From NCBI GenBank assembly GCA_965238125.1, contig OZ250179.1, forward strand, positions 6,324,001 through 6,388,000: a DNA stretch of 64,000 bases. The letters are read 5' to 3'. Positions 17,836 through 27,563 of the stretch are shown here, piece after piece. The translations under genes and the position numbers were made by a program. Source of the stretch: UBA6623 sp965238125. GTDB taxonomy: Bacteria > Acidobacteriota > Terriglobia > Bryobacterales > UBA6623. The notes beneath the pieces are model-generated. The model was not told where the DNA came from. It was given only the letters and a program-made list of their open reading frames with translations, and ran no database searches. Numbering within the stretch: position 1 is the first letter of the stretch; every line of letters starts with the position of its first letter.

Positions 17836-18942
17836 ATGAAAATTGACCGCATTACGCTACGTGAAATCCGCATGCCGCTGGTCCATTTCTTTGAGACCAG
17901 CTTTGGGAGAACGACCGAACGCCGCATCATCATCGTCGAAGTCGAGGGCGAGGGCGCCGTGGGGTGGGGCGAGGTGACCGCCGGCGAGCGTCCCTTTTAT
18001 AACGAGGAATGGACCGATGCCGCTTGGCTGGTGTTGCGGGATTTCGTCGCGCCGCGAGTCATTGATAGGCCGCTCACGTCGGCCGCCGAAGCCGCCGCCC
18101 TCAGCAGCCACATTCGCGGCCACCAGATGGCGCGCGGTGGATTGGAGGCCGCGGTATGGGATCTCGAAGCCTGCTTGGCCGGCGTGCCCCTTTGGAAGCA
18201 CATCGGCGGCAGCCGGACCGAGATCGCCTGCGGGGTTTCGATCGGTATTCAAGATTCGGTCGAACAATTGCTCGGGTTGATCGGGCGCGAAACAGCCGCC
18301 GGGTATCAGCGCATCAAGATCAAGATCAAGCCGGGTTGGGACGTTGACGTCGTGGGGCGGGTTCGGGAGCGTTTCCCCGACATTCGGCTGATGGCCGACG
18401 CCAACTCCGCCTACACGCTCGACGACGTCGAGCACCTCAAGCAGCTCGACGCCTTCGACTTGATGATGATCGAGCAACCTCTTGCTCACGACGAGATCAT
18501 CGATCACGCCGCGCTCCAAGCCGCGCTCGCCACGCCGATCTGCCTCGACGAGTGCATTCGTAATGCTCACCACGCTCGCCAGGCGATTACGCTGGACGCG
18601 GCCCGCATCATCAACATCAAGCTCGGCCGTGTGGGCGGCTTCAGCGAGGCCCTGCGCGTTCACGAAGTTTGCCGCGAGCACGGCATCCCGGTCTGGTGCG
18701 GCGGGATGCTCGAAGGGGGCGTCGGCCGGGCCCACAACATTGCGCTTTCGACGCTCGAAGGCTTCAGCTTGCCCGGCGATGTTTCGGCGTCGAAACGTTA
18801 TTGGAAACGCGACGTGATCGATCCCGCGGTCGAAGTGAGTGGGCGAGGAACGATCGAAGTGCCCGAGACGCCGGGGCTCGGCTATGACGTGGACCGGGAT
18901 TACGTAGCGTCCCTGACGGTCCGCGAAGAAGTCGTGAAGTAG
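17836..18942 (+). CDS. menC: o-succinylbenzoate synthase / N-acylamino acid racemase (enolase superfamily)
   Basis: This 368-residue enolase-superfamily enzyme keeps the catalytic KxK (RIKIKIKPG), the metal ligands Asp (LMADANSAY), Glu (MMIEQPL) and Asp (CLDECI), and the second Lys (NIKLGRVGGF). This set is that of MenC, which dehydrates SHCHC to o-succinylbenzoate in menaquinone synthesis. Some members racemise N-acylamino acids instead, and the sequence does not separate the two. No other men genes are near. The fumarate reductase operon in the same window would use menaquinol, which favours the MenC reading. Confidence 0.82.
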   Translation: MKIDRITLREIRMPLVHFFETSFGRTTERRIIIVEVEGEGAVGWGEVTAGERPFYNEEWTDAAWLVLRDFVAPRVIDRPLTSAAEAAALSSHIRGHQMARGGLEAAVWDLEACLAGVPLWKHIGGSRTEIACGVSIGIQDSVEQLLGLIGRETAAGYQRIKIKIKPGWDVDVVGRVRERFPDIRLMADANSAYTLDDVEHLKQLDAFDLMMIEQPLAHDEIIDHAALQAALATPICLDECIRNAHHARQAITLDAARIINIKLGRVGGFSEALRVHEVCREHGIPVWCGGMLEGGVGRAHNIALSTLEGFSLPGDVSASKRYWKRDVIDPAVEVSGRGTIEVPETPGLGYDVDRDYVASLTVREEVVK

Positions 18943-19190
18943 AGCGAAGCGCTTCAGGGCAAGGGTTTGTCGCTGCCGAATAGCCGGCGGGCGGGGTGGA
19001 AGAGACACACCGCGGGCGTTGGGTTCATGGGTGTTCGGCCGATGGTGGGGGTCGATGAATGGTCGGTGGCGCCGGGGTCGGGTGGTCGAGCCTCTTCGTC
19101 GGTTCGCCGCTTGGTCTTGCGGGGTCCCGGGTCCTGGTTTGTTGTCTCCTTGTTGATTTTGTGTGTCGGATCGCGGGTCAGGGTTGGGTG

Positions 19191-20090
19191 CTAAGCCGTT
19201 GTTTTTAACGAGGTTCGCTTGGAAATTGGGTTTGTTTGGTGGTTTTTGATTGGCGACGTCGCGGTGTTGCGATTTCGGGATCGTTCAGCCTTTCTTTGGC
19301 GGCGGCTGACGCGGTGACGTTGGGTTTGGCTTTGGGACGGGGTTGGTTCCGCCCCCTTTTCTAGAGTCGTTAGGTTCATCGGATACCGCTCACTCACGCT
19401 CGCGGCTCGGTTTGGGGGTGCCGCGACCTCACCGAGGGGGATCGCCGTCGTTTCACGGTTGTGGAGGTCCGGGGTTGAGTTGATTAGCGGCGGATCGCTC
19501 GGCGAGTCGGGGATTGGGGTGGGTGCGTATCGGCCGGGCGGGGGGTCGATGTTGTAGCCGGGTTGGGCTTCGCGAGTCTCGCGGGCTTCGCGGTCTTTGC
19601 GCTCCTCGCGGCGGATATCGATCATCAGCTCGACGCCGCGGTAGAAACGGCGGCCGAGATGGCCGTCATAGCGGGCGAGGTTGTTGAGGAGTTTTGTTCT
19701 GGTGAGCATGGCCCAGCCAAGGATGTTGGTTCGCTCTTCGCGGTCTTCCGGCATGGGGCCGGTGTCGTGGTTGAAGCGGCGGGAGTTTTCCATGCCGGCG
19801 GCGATGACGGCGGTTTCGATGCGGGAGAGGCGTTCCATTCTCCAGACGACGTCGGCGATTTGACGGACGATTTCTTTTTCGACGCGATTGCGGGGGAGAT
19901 AGGTGTCCTCGAAAGAAGTAAGGTGTTGATCGAACTCGGCGGGGTCTTCGCCGGGGAGGACGGCGTCTTGAGCAAGTAGTCCGTGTTTGAGTGCGTTTTT
20001 GGAGGTGCGGGTTTTTCCGCGGTTGGTGCGGGGCCCGGTCGATTTTTTCGCGTTTTCGCGGTTCGCTTTGATTTGTTTATCAGTTGCCAT
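19191..20090 (-). CDS. NALKHGL-type hypothetical protein
   Basis: This 299-residue protein has a basic N-terminus with the motif TGPRTNRGKTRTSKNALKHG at about residues 18-37. That motif is common in Acidobacteriota and Planctomycetes proteins of unknown role. Residues 60-180 are helical and charged. The last 120 residues are low-complexity, rich in Pro, Thr and Ser, and end in TNPISKRTSLKTTA. The start at 20090 is the first ATG. The function is unknown; the basic N-terminus could contact nucleic acid. Confidence 0.65.
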   Translation of the reverse strand: MATDKQIKANRENAKKSTGPRTNRGKTRTSKNALKHGLLAQDAVLPGEDPAEFDQHLTSFEDTYLPRNRVEKEIVRQIADVVWRMERLSRIETAVIAAGMENSRRFNHDTGPMPEDREERTNILGWAMLTRTKLLNNLARYDGHLGRRFYRGVELMIDIRREERKDREARETREAQPGYNIDPPPGRYAPTPIPDSPSDPPLINSTPDLHNRETTAIPLGEVAAPPNRAASVSERYPMNLTTLEKGAEPTPSQSQTQRHRVSRRQRKAERSRNRNTATSPIKNHQTNPISKRTSLKTTA

Positions 20091-20354
20091 GGGGTAGTCC
20101 TTTTCCGGCTAATCTAATTAGCCGTTCATAGGATAAGCGGGAGGTTGGCGTTTGGCGGGGTTTGGATTTTCTAAGTTGTTGATATGGCGGGGGAAGTTTT
20201 TTTTGAACTAACGTGACGGATTTCGTGAACCGTGAACCGTTAGCCGAGTGGGGAGGGGACCGGCCGCTTGCGCCCGGTCTTTGGCCCGCCCCAAGCCCCC
20301 GAACCACCGGCGGAGCCGGTCGTTCGCCCGAGGGAGGTTTGGTCGGTCAGTTTG

Positions 20355-20406
20355 CCGGCCCTCAAGGACCGGCCTATGGGGGAGGTTCAAGCGGCGTGAA
20401 CGCCGC
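20355..20406. repeat. two-hairpin intergenic repeat, copy 1
   Basis: CCGGCCCTCAAGGACCGG (20355-20372) is followed 18 bases later by GCGGCG-TGAA-CGCCGC (20391-20406) inside the frame AAG..CTGAG. The same two-hairpin layout with different stem bases occurs at 31065-31115. A third palindrome, GGGCAGG..CCTGCCC, lies at 20438-20458. Together they fill the 368-bp gap between the NALKHGL gene and the group II intron. Confidence 0.7.
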
Positions 20407-20891
20407 TGAGTTGGCGGGCGGCGAGGGCGGGTTGTTGGGCAGGGCTGGAGACCTGCCCCCCCAGTGGAGCCGTGGAAAAAAGGGGACAGTCCGAAAGGGC
20501 CGGGATAAACCGGCGGGGAGTTGGGGATGAAAGAGCCCCACAGCGAAAGTCTAGCGAACTACGTTGACCTCGAGTCATGCGCCGGCGGTGGCGACATCGC
20601 GGGTGAAGCGTTGACAGAGGCACTGGCGGGCCGATTATTGAGCCGCGAAATACCTCTTTTCGGGCGCCGACCCTGTGGACAGAAGGGGAAGGCCACATCG
20701 ACTGTCGCGTTAGCGCGAGCGGCAGCCGAGCCCGGCGCGGTCGCGGGAACCGGTGCACGTCAGGAAACTCCTCGCACGAGAACCGGGAGACCTCGGCGAC
20801 GCCCGCCGCGAAGAGCGGGCCGGTGGGGGAAGGCGCAAGCCGCACGCCCCACACGCACGTCGCCGAGGAGTCGGAGCGGGAGGTAGTACCG

Positions 20892-22328
20892 ATGAACGAT
20901 TCGAACAAAGGCGGCACGCCGTCGGCGGAGAGTCGGGAGGGAAGCAACCGCGCCAAGGAGAACGCGGTCGAGGCCCGCGCGGTCCGCGCGCAGCAGCGGG
21001 GAGCCGTGTCTGAGGGACTGGATCGCGTGCGGCAAGCAGCACGACGGAAAGCAGGGAAGTTTACTTCCTTGCTGCATCACGTCACGCCGGATCTGCTGTG
21101 GCGGAGTTTCCAGGCCCTGAAGCGGCAAGCCGCGGCGGGGGTGGACGGAGTGACGTGGCGGGAATACGAGCAAGGGCTGGAAGATCGGCTCGCCGATTTG
21201 CACAGCCGTGTGCGCCGGGGGGCGTATCGCGCCCAACCTTCGCGCCGGGTGTACATTCCCAAACCCGACGGGCGACGGCGTCCGCCAGCCATCGCCGCGC
21301 TGGAGGACAAAATCGGCCGGCAGGCGGCGGCGACCGTTTTGAATTGCATTTATGAGGAACGGTTCCTGGGCTTCTCGTATGGATTTCGGCCGCGGCGTTC
21401 GGCGCATGACGCGCTCGATGCGCTGACGGTGGGGATCACCCAGCGACAGGTGAACTGGATACTGGACGCGGACATTCGAGGATTTTTCGATCAAATCGAC
21501 CACGAGTGGCTGCTGCAGTTTCTGGAGCACGAGATCGCCGACCGCCCGATGCTGCGCTTGATCCGTAAATGGCTCAAGGCGGGAGTGTCGGAGGACGGCG
21601 AATGGTCGGGGACGAAGCGGGACACGCCGCAAGGAGCGGTGATTTCACCGCTGTTGGCGAACGTGTACCTGCATTACGTCTTCGATTTGTGGGTCGAAGC
21701 CTGGCGGAACAAGTCGGCGGCGGGCGCCGTGATGGTCGTGCGCTACGCGGACGATTTCGTGCTGGGGTTCGAGCACCGAAGCGAGGCCGAACGGTTTCTG
21801 GAACAACTCCGGGACCGGTTGGCGAAGTTCGGGCTGGAGTTGCATCCGGCGAAAACTCGGCTCATCGAGTTCGGACGCTGGGCGATAGCTGAGCGGCGAG
21901 GCCGTGGGGCAGGGAAGCCTGAGACCTTCGACTTTCTGGGGTTCACGCATATCTGCGAGATCAACCGGAAGAGCGGACGCTTTGTGGTTCGTCGTAAGAC
22001 GGTGCGAAAGCGGATGCGGGCGAAGCTGGTAGAAATCAAGAAACAGCTTCGGGCGCGGATGCACGCCTCGCCGAGCGAGACCGGGGAGTGGCTGCGGAAG
22101 GTGGTACGAGGCTACTTTCAATACCATGGGGTGCCGGGAAACCGGCGCACGCTGCAGGGCTTTCGTTGGGCGTTGGCGCGACACTGGCGGCGCACGCTGC
22201 GGCGGCGCGGTCAGAAGCGTCGGATGAGCTGGGGCCGGTTTTACCGGCTGCTGGATTGCTATCTGCCGCCACCTCGTTGCTGTCATCCGTTTCCGAGCGT
22301 GCGTTTTGCCGCCACGCATCCGAGGTAG
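20892..22328 (+). CDS. ltrA: group II intron reverse transcriptase/maturase
   Basis: This 478-residue protein has the reverse-transcriptase blocks AAGVDGVTWREYEQGLE and GFSYGFRPRRSAHDALDAL, then DTPQGAVISPLLANVYLHYV and the catalytic YADD at residues 285-288. A maturase (X) domain follows (VRGYFQYHGVPGNRRTLQGF), ending PPPRCCHPFPSVRFAATHPR. It mediates splicing and retrohoming of its intron. An HNH endonuclease domain is not evident. The start at 20892 (MNDSNKGG) is chosen over the upstream frame extension because that stretch is structured intron RNA. The frame is intact, so the intron may be active. Confidence 0.93.
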   Translation: MNDSNKGGTPSAESREGSNRAKENAVEARAVRAQQRGAVSEGLDRVRQAARRKAGKFTSLLHHVTPDLLWRSFQALKRQAAAGVDGVTWREYEQGLEDRLADLHSRVRRGAYRAQPSRRVYIPKPDGRRRPPAIAALEDKIGRQAAATVLNCIYEERFLGFSYGFRPRRSAHDALDALTVGITQRQVNWILDADIRGFFDQIDHEWLLQFLEHEIADRPMLRLIRKWLKAGVSEDGEWSGTKRDTPQGAVISPLLANVYLHYVFDLWVEAWRNKSAAGAVMVVRYADDFVLGFEHRSEAERFLEQLRDRLAKFGLELHPAKTRLIEFGRWAIAERRGRGAGKPETFDFLGFTHICEINRKSGRFVVRRKTVRKRMRAKLVEIKKQLRARMHASPSETGEWLRKVVRGYFQYHGVPGNRRTLQGFRWALARHWRRTLRRRGQKRRMSWGRFYRLLDCYLPPPRCCHPFPSVRFAATHPR

Positions 22329-22360
22329 GAGCCGTATGAGTTGATGCTCACGTACGGATC
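22329..22360 (+). ncRNA. group II intron domain V
   Basis: GAGCCGTATGAG, a TTGA loop and TGCTCACGTACGGATC form the catalytic domain V hairpin, with the AGC triad and two-base bulge in the expected places. It begins immediately after the maturase stop codon. Confidence 0.85.
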
Positions 22361-22608
22361 TGTGCGGGGGGTGCCGGGCAACCGGCATCCCTACCGCGAC
22401 GCTTCGCGCCGGGCGGGGTCATGGGCCCCATGGAACTTATCGTTCGGCGCTCGGTACAGTCCCCATTTTTTCACGGCTCCACTGGGGGACGCGGCTTTGG
22501 GGTGAGATATAGCCAAGAGTTGTGGATGAGGAGCGGAGGGGAGGCGGCGTACTGACGGTTGAGGAATCAACTCAACCGTTATTCCTGGAAGGAAAAAAGA
22601 GGATCGCC

Positions 22609-22865
22609 ATGAGTCAGTCTGAAACTTTGCAACCCGAGGGTCAAGGCCCTCAAGACCAAGATGTGGTTTCGATCAACGAGCCCTCGCCGCTCGACCAGCT
22701 GCTGCACGAGGGAGCCCGCGAGATGCGGATGGCCGCCGTCGAAGCCGAGGTCGCCGCCAACATCGAAACCCATCAACGCCGCGTACTTTCGGTTTCCAGG
22801 GCGATGCCCAGTTTCATGCCGCCTCCTCGGACTCGCCCCGGGCAAACTCCGTCCTTAGCGGCGCT
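22609..22865 (+). pseudogene. IS256-family transposase, N-terminal fragment
   Basis: The frame starts MSQSETLQPEGQGPQDQ and contains PLDQLLHEGAREMRMAAVEA then EVAANIETHQ, the characteristic N-terminus of IS256 (mutator-type) transposases. After about 65 residues the frame becomes unrelated, and the IS630 copy begins at 22868. Only the extreme N-terminus remains, with no catalytic residue. Confidence 0.75.
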
Positions 22866-23561
22866 TATTGAGTCTCGCATAATATCCTGTCAATCGAGAC
22901 AAAGAGAAGACTGTTTCCAGAAAGCGGTAATCAAGCGCGGTTTGCGGCGCATGCGCCGCAGCGTTTTGCGGGCACGTTCGTCGAGTTCCCAGTAGTCCTT
23001 CGGACAGACGTTCGGCAACTCGTGCTGTTTCCAGTACGCCCAGATGTATTCCACCGGATTCAGCTCCGGCGCATACGCCGGCAAATACTCCGTCACGATA
23101 TGGCCTTGCGAGAGTTCAATGAACTCTCGCACCATCCGACTGCGATGCGCCGGCAAGCGGTCCCAGACGATCATCAACGGGCCGTCCATGTGGCGAACCA
23201 AGGCCTGCAGAAAGTCGATGACCTCCAACTCGCCAATGTCGGATCGACTGGGGACTTACGGAGAATCCCCTAGGAACAAAGGTTCGTCCGTACCATTGGC
23301 AATATGACTGTGCCGATGCATGATTAGGGTTGCGGCGCTGGGCGATGGATTCGCCCCATGAAAGAATAGTTGCGTTTCCATGCAAGATCGAGACTCCTTC
23401 ATCGACTTCTACGAAGTTCTCCAGATCAGCCCGACCGCGGAGTTGGAAACGATCCGACGCGTTTACCGACTGCTGGCCCTGCGGTACCATCCCGATAACA
23501 ATGAGTCCGGCAATCAGCGCGAATTTGAGATAGTCTTTAATATATTTACCGTATACAATCG

Positions 23562-24978
23562 CACTGCTGTCCAAATTAGCTGGGCGGAGCAGAGACGGCT
23601 GCTGAAAACACGCGAGAAAGCCTCGCCAAAGGGCTGCTCTGGGGACCAGGTTGCCGCTTTGGACAAGATAGAAATCATGCTGCTGTCCCAATTAGGCCTC
23701 CATTCCCGTCAGTAATAATTGCCGCGGCGGCTCGGGTTCGCTGCCCGGCGGCGGGTGGAACGGTTCGTCCAGCCAGGCGAACAATTCGCGGTGCACAAAC
23801 AACTGCTGCCGCAACAAAGCGACCAGATTGGACAAGCTCCAGCCCCAGCGCGCCCGCAGCTTGAGGTAACGCAGCAGCAAAATCGCGATCAGCGCCGTCC
23901 AGATCTGGATCTTCAGCGCGTTCGCCGAGGTGCCCACGAAGGTCTTCACTCGCAGGTTCTGCTTGAGGGCCTTGAAAAACAGCTCGATCTGCCAGCGGTC
24001 TTGATAAATGGCGGCGATCGTCGCAGCCGCCAGCTCCAGGTGATTGGTCAAAAACACCAGCGTACGCTGCTGCTCGGCGTCGTAATATTCGATGCGGCGG
24101 AACACCACCTCGGAGCCGCTGGCGGCCAGCGAGGGAAAGAAGATCACTTCGTCGCGGCGCACGCCTGCGGGGCGGCGCGGCAACGGGCGCTGTTCGAGAA
24201 CCTCGTAGTCGGCCCCGCGCTTCAATCGCGTGACAAAGAAAACGCCCCGCTCGCTCAGCTCGGCGAACCAGTCGTAGTCGTTGTAACCGCGGTCGAAGAC
24301 CACGATCGTGCCGGGGTCGAACAACATCTGGCGGGCCGGCGCCAGGTCGGGCGTCTTGCCGTCGGTGACGACGCAGAAGCTGGGCAAATAGCCGTCGTGG
24401 TCGAGCACCAGATGCAGCTTGACGGCGCCTTTGGTGCGCCGGAACTGGGCCCAATCGAACAGCGAGGCGCACAGGTCGATGACGCTGGCGTCCAGACTCA
24501 GCAGCTTGTTTTTGAAACGGAACTTGTGGCCCGGCGCCGCGCCGCGGCACTTCGCCAGCAGCTGCTGAAAGACGGTTTCGTAGATCTGCCAGGGGCGTTG
24601 CCGGTTGGCGTAGGCCAGCGTCGAGCGCGGCGGAGCGGCGGACAAGCCCAGATGCCGCAGCTTGCCTTGGCTGGCCGCCAGGCCGCCGCAGATCTCGCGC
24701 AGCGACTGGGCACGGCCGAGCTGGCAAAACAGCATGGCGACGAACTGTCCCCAGCAGGTGAAGCCGCGGGCGTGGCGCTCCCCGCGATGCTGGCGGACGG
24801 CCTGTTCAAACTCCGCACGCGGGAACAGCTTTAACAGTTGAGAGAAAATACTGCATACTTGACTCATGGCGGGACCTCCCAGGACGGATTGGTTCATGGG
24901 CCTGAACCCAATCCCAAACCTAACAAAGGTTCCGCCTCCCCGGCTTACACGCTCAAAAGGCTAATTTGGACAAGAGTG
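23562..24978 (-). mobile_element. IS4-family element with 9-bp target duplication
   Basis: The terminal inverted repeats are CACTGCTGTCCAAATTAGC at the left and its near complement at 24960-24978, with two mismatches. Flanks ATACAATCG (23553-23561) and ATACAATTG (24979-24987) are a 9-bp direct repeat with one difference; long duplications are typical of IS4. The element is 1417 bp and has one intact transposase. Confidence 0.85.
23692..24867 (-). CDS. IS4-family transposase
   Basis: This 391-residue DDE transposase starts MSQVCSIFSQLLKLFPRAEF. The first Asp is in LSLDASVIDL and the second in VVFDRGYNDYDWF. The YREK signature is complete as YQDRWQIELFFKALKQ (Y-x2-R-x3-E-x6-K), diagnostic of the IS4 group. 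The start at 24867 fits the family length; a longer frame to 24897 adds only ten residues. All catalytic residues are present, so it could be active. Confidence 0.92.
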   Translation of the reverse strand: MSQVCSIFSQLLKLFPRAEFEQAVRQHRGERHARGFTCWGQFVAMLFCQLGRAQSLREICGGLAASQGKLRHLGLSAAPPRSTLAYANRQRPWQIYETVFQQLLAKCRGAAPGHKFRFKNKLLSLDASVIDLCASLFDWAQFRRTKGAVKLHLVLDHDGYLPSFCVVTDGKTPDLAPARQMLFDPGTIVVFDRGYNDYDWFAELSERGVFFVTRLKRGADYEVLEQRPLPRRPAGVRRDEVIFFPSLAASGSEVVFRRIEYYDAEQQRTLVFLTNHLELAAATIAAIYQDRWQIELFFKALKQNLRVKTFVGTSANALKIQIWTALIAILLLRYLKLRARWGWSLSNLVALLRQQLFVHRELFAWLDEPFHPPPGSEPEPPRQLLLTGMEA

Positions 24979-25173
24979 ATACAATTGGGAACCGTAGACT
25001 ACGTTACGGTCTCTTGTGCGGCCATAGCAGACGAACTGCATTTAATACTGGTCCTAGGGGTGCGTGGGTGCTTGAATATATCGCTGATCACCGTCGCCCT
25101 GCCCCCGATAAAGGTCTTTCCCCGCTCGACGGCCGTCATCGGTACCGTCGCCAGAACCCCTAGCACCCCTCAA

Positions 25174-26839
25174 CCAGGATTTCCATTTTGGCCCTGGCAC
25201 GGTCACAGGATACACCCCCGTTGCGCCGAATACCACGTCTTTTCGCGCTGAACCCTGCACATCACCTCCGCCGGTAGGCGCCAGGGCTCGTCCGTCCGCT
25301 CACAGACGTTGATTGAGCGGACTGAACGGCGCTCCGGCCGACACTGCTCCCTGCGAAACCTTTTTGGAGCCAAAAACTGTTGATCCTCGCCCGGGCAACG
25401 CTACCCACCCGGCACAGGCAGCGCCCAGATCCTATGCAGCATGTCACCGAACAGCCGCCGGTTCAGATGCCCCTCCGCCAGCAGCAACCAGTAGTAGCGA
25501 GCATGCTTGACCAGCCGACCGCCGGTCTTCATCAACCTGTGTTGCAAACTCGTTAGCGACCAGCTTTTGATTCGCTGCGGCAGCCCTAGCCGCCGCCACA
25601 GGTTGCCCAGGTTGTAGGCCCGCACGCTGAGTTGCAGCCGTACCTCGTTGGCTCGGAAGCGGTGACACGACAAGCGGGTCCAGTGCGTGGCCTGTTTGCC
25701 TTCTTTGATCCACTGCTCCGCCGTGCCGCGCTTGTTGTAGAACCGCACGACCGAGCGGCTCGGCAAGCTCATGCTCGTCACGACAAATCCGACGCGCGGG
25801 AATAGTTCGCCCTGGTGATGCTCGACCTTGGCGACAACTCGCCTTGCCTTCGACCAGCTCTCGGCCTGATAGCGAAAACTCTTGTAGCGCACTAGGGGCT
25901 TGGCGTTCGGCCTGCCCGGTGGCCGAAACAGGATGTCCTCGATCTCCAGCTCCAGGCTCTTGTTCGCCGGGATGCGAATCACGTAGTCCACGCCGCGCTC
26001 CTCCATCGCCTCGTAGATCTCGGGCTTGGCGAAGGCGGCGTCGGCGCGGAACGTCACCTGTTTGCCCTCCGCCTGTTGTCGTTCGATCTCCGGCAGTAGC
26101 AGCTCGTCCCAGTCCTCGGCGCTGTGCACGTTGCCGGGACGCAGCTTCGCGCCTAGGCAGTCGCCGTGCTGGTTGAACAGCAACAGCGGGTGATAGCAGA
26201 GGGACTCAAAATGGCCGTTGTAGGCACTGCCTTCCTGTTGGCCGTGGACGGGGCTCTCCGTGGAGTCCATGTCGAGCACCACGCGGTCTGAACCGTCGGG
26301 AGCTTCGGCTTGCGCGACCAGCTCCCGGTTCACTGCCATCAGCCCCAGCAAGTTCTCTTCGCTCGCCAGCATCTCCGTCTCGAAGCCATGCAGCGTCGAG
26401 GTCAAGGCTGCTCCGCGATCCCAGTTCCTCTTCGAGCCGATCAAGCGAAAGGTCGGATCGGCGGATACTCGAACGGCGTCATTGAGGTCCTCGTAGCCAG
26501 CGAGTCGGCTGTAGACCGACTGCCGCAGCAGATCGGCCAGCGGGAACTTCTTGTTCAAGCCTTGTCGCGAGTCGCTGAGATGCTCGTCGATCAGCTTCCC
26601 GAGTCCGAGTCGTTCATCCAGTTCGCGAACGAGAATCAGACCGCCATCCGAGGTGACTCGCGATCCTTGGAAATCGACTTTGAGAAATCCATTGAACGTG
26701 AGCTGAAACGGCTTGTTTTCTTTTTCACCCATCGGGTGTTGACCTCCATGGCGTCCTTATCGGGCTCTAGCCCCTATCAATAAAGACGCTGAAGGTCGCT
26801 GGATGGTCTGAAGCTCATACATCAAATTGAAAATGCGGG
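25174..26839 (-). mobile_element. IS1380-family element, copy C
   Basis: The 1666-bp element starts CCAGGATTTCCATTTTGG at 25174 and ends ATTGAAAATGCGGG at 26839. It is almost identical to the copy at 39619-41284. The flanks differ (CTCAA at the left, CCAAT at the right), so it did not arrive as a simple insertion. Its right flank pairs with CCAAT at 23233-23237 instead. Confidence 0.93.
25401..26732 (-). CDS. IS1380-family transposase, intact (copy C)
   Basis: This 443-residue DDE transposase starts MGEKENKPFQLTFNGFLKVD. The first catalytic Asp is in VVLDMDSTESPVHGQQ, the second in TFRADAAFAKPEIYEAM, and the Glu in RGTAEQWIKEGK. It differs from the copy at 39846-41177 by one residue that I can see (P versus A in NKKFxLADLL). 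It is a likely driver of the one-ended unit it belongs to. Confidence 0.93.
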   Translation of the reverse strand: MGEKENKPFQLTFNGFLKVDFQGSRVTSDGGLILVRELDERLGLGKLIDEHLSDSRQGLNKKFPLADLLRQSVYSRLAGYEDLNDAVRVSADPTFRLIGSKRNWDRGAALTSTLHGFETEMLASEENLLGLMAVNRELVAQAEAPDGSDRVVLDMDSTESPVHGQQEGSAYNGHFESLCYHPLLLFNQHGDCLGAKLRPGNVHSAEDWDELLLPEIERQQAEGKQVTFRADAAFAKPEIYEAMEERGVDYVIRIPANKSLELEIEDILFRPPGRPNAKPLVRYKSFRYQAESWSKARRVVAKVEHHQGELFPRVGFVVTSMSLPSRSVVRFYNKRGTAEQWIKEGKQATHWTRLSCHRFRANEVRLQLSVRAYNLGNLWRRLGLPQRIKSWSLTSLQHRLMKTGGRLVKHARYYWLLLAEGHLNRRLFGDMLHRIWALPVPGG

Positions 26840-27563
26840 CCAATCGCGCCGGGATAGAGCCGAAAGTAAAAGTTGCGCAACGTCAACCCGGCCGACACCG
26901 AAAGCTTCTGCCAATTGAAGTTGAACTCCAGCAGCGGCGTCTCGCCGCGCGGCGCCCAGGTGCGGCAACGATGCGGCTTCTGACTCCATCCGCTTTCGTC
27001 GATGAAGACGATCGTGCGGTCTTGTTTGCGGGCTTTTTTTTAATGGCCGGCCACCTCTTGCACTTCCAGTCGCGGATGGCCTCTTCGTTGCGCTCGCGGG
27101 CTTTGCCGACCGGGCGTTGCGGGCTCCAGCCGAGCGCCCGCAGGATCTTCCAGACATGGCCCTCGGATAGCGCACGCCGAACTCGTCTCGGATCAGACGA
27201 GCCACCCGCGGACAGCTCCACAACGGCGTCGGGAAGCCGTGCGCCTCGGGGCCTTCGAGCAGCAGGATCTCCAGGCGTTCGAGCTGCGTGGCGTCTAATA
27301 GCGGCTTGCGGCCGGCGCGGCCGGCCTTGCGCAGCCCGGCCTCGCCTTGCGCCAGGTACTGTCGTCGCCACTCACTGACGGTTTGGCGGGCGACTGTCAG
27401 ACGCCTGGCGGTTTCGGACTGATTGAGTCCTTCATCGAGCAAACGCATCGCTTCGAAACGGCGTTTCTCCAATGCTTCGAAATCGCGGCGCTTTCCTTTC
27501 GGTGTTCCCATACATAAGAATACGTACGGCAACACCAAAAAGTGTCACTTTATTTTGCGAGAC

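Larger units (their letters stand above)
20493..22400 (+). mobile_element. group II intron (boundaries approximate)
   Basis: A structured leader of about 400 bp, an intron-encoded protein (20892-22328), a domain V hairpin (22329-22360) and a domain VI-like hairpin (GGTGCCGGGCAACCGGCATC, about 22370-22390) occur in the canonical order. The 3' end is near CCTACCGCGAC at about 22400. The 5' splice site was not identified, so the left coordinate is only the end of the palindrome arm. Confidence 0.8.
20459..22487. repeat. REPIN-like palindrome split by a group II intron
   Basis: The left arm (20459-20492: CCCCAGTGGAGCCGTG then AAAAAAGGGGACAGTCC) and the right arm (22454-22487: GTACAGTCCCCATTTTTTC then ACGGCTCCACTGGGG) are inverted repeats of about 34 bp. 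The bases just inside the right arm match the interior of the uninterrupted palindrome at 4867-4978. The arms lie 1.96 kb apart because the intron occupies the loop. Confidence 0.75.
23380..25173 (+). pseudogene. J-domain (DnaJ-like) protein gene, interrupted by IS4 and cut by IS1380
   Basis: The start MQDRDSFIDFYEVLQISPTA leads into a J-domain with the HPD tripeptide at residues 37-39 (RYHPDN), the residues that stimulate DnaK ATPase. After about 60 codons the IS4 element enters at 23562. Beyond it, a frame from about 24979 reads GNRRLRYG, which fits the usual end of a J-domain if one frameshift is allowed. The rest is lost at the IS1380 end at 25174. Confidence 0.6.
23238..26839 (-). mobile_element. 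one-ended IS1380 transposition unit (IS1380 copy C plus 1.94 kb of captured DNA)
   Basis: This 3602-bp block lies between the two CCAAT copies inside the IS630 element. Its right end is the genuine transposase-upstream terminus of IS1380 copy C (ATTGAAAATGCGGG). Its left end, GTCGGATCGACTGG, is not an IS1380 end. The normal downstream end of copy C is bypassed at 25174. The captured DNA carries a DnaJ-domain gene fragment already interrupted by an IS4 element. The same polarity is established for ISEcp1. Confidence 0.85.
22890..27511 (-). pseudogene. IS630-family transposase interrupted by a 3.6-kb insertion
   Basis: The N-terminal half is encoded at 27511-26845. It includes the helix-turn-helix region NQSETARRLTVARQTVSEWR and the A8 run at which ORF A passes to ORF B. 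The C-terminal half is at 23237-22890 and keeps LMIVWDRLPAHRSRM and YAPELNPVEYIW, the second and third catalytic acidic residues. The interrupted codons lie in PGAIG-ELEVIDFL. Extra frame changes are visible near 27190. The gene cannot be active in this form. Confidence 0.88.

Noticed and set aside
17836..18942. Firm call of N-acylamino acid racemase for the MenC-like gene
   Set aside because: The catalytic residues are common to both activities and nothing in the context decides for racemisation.
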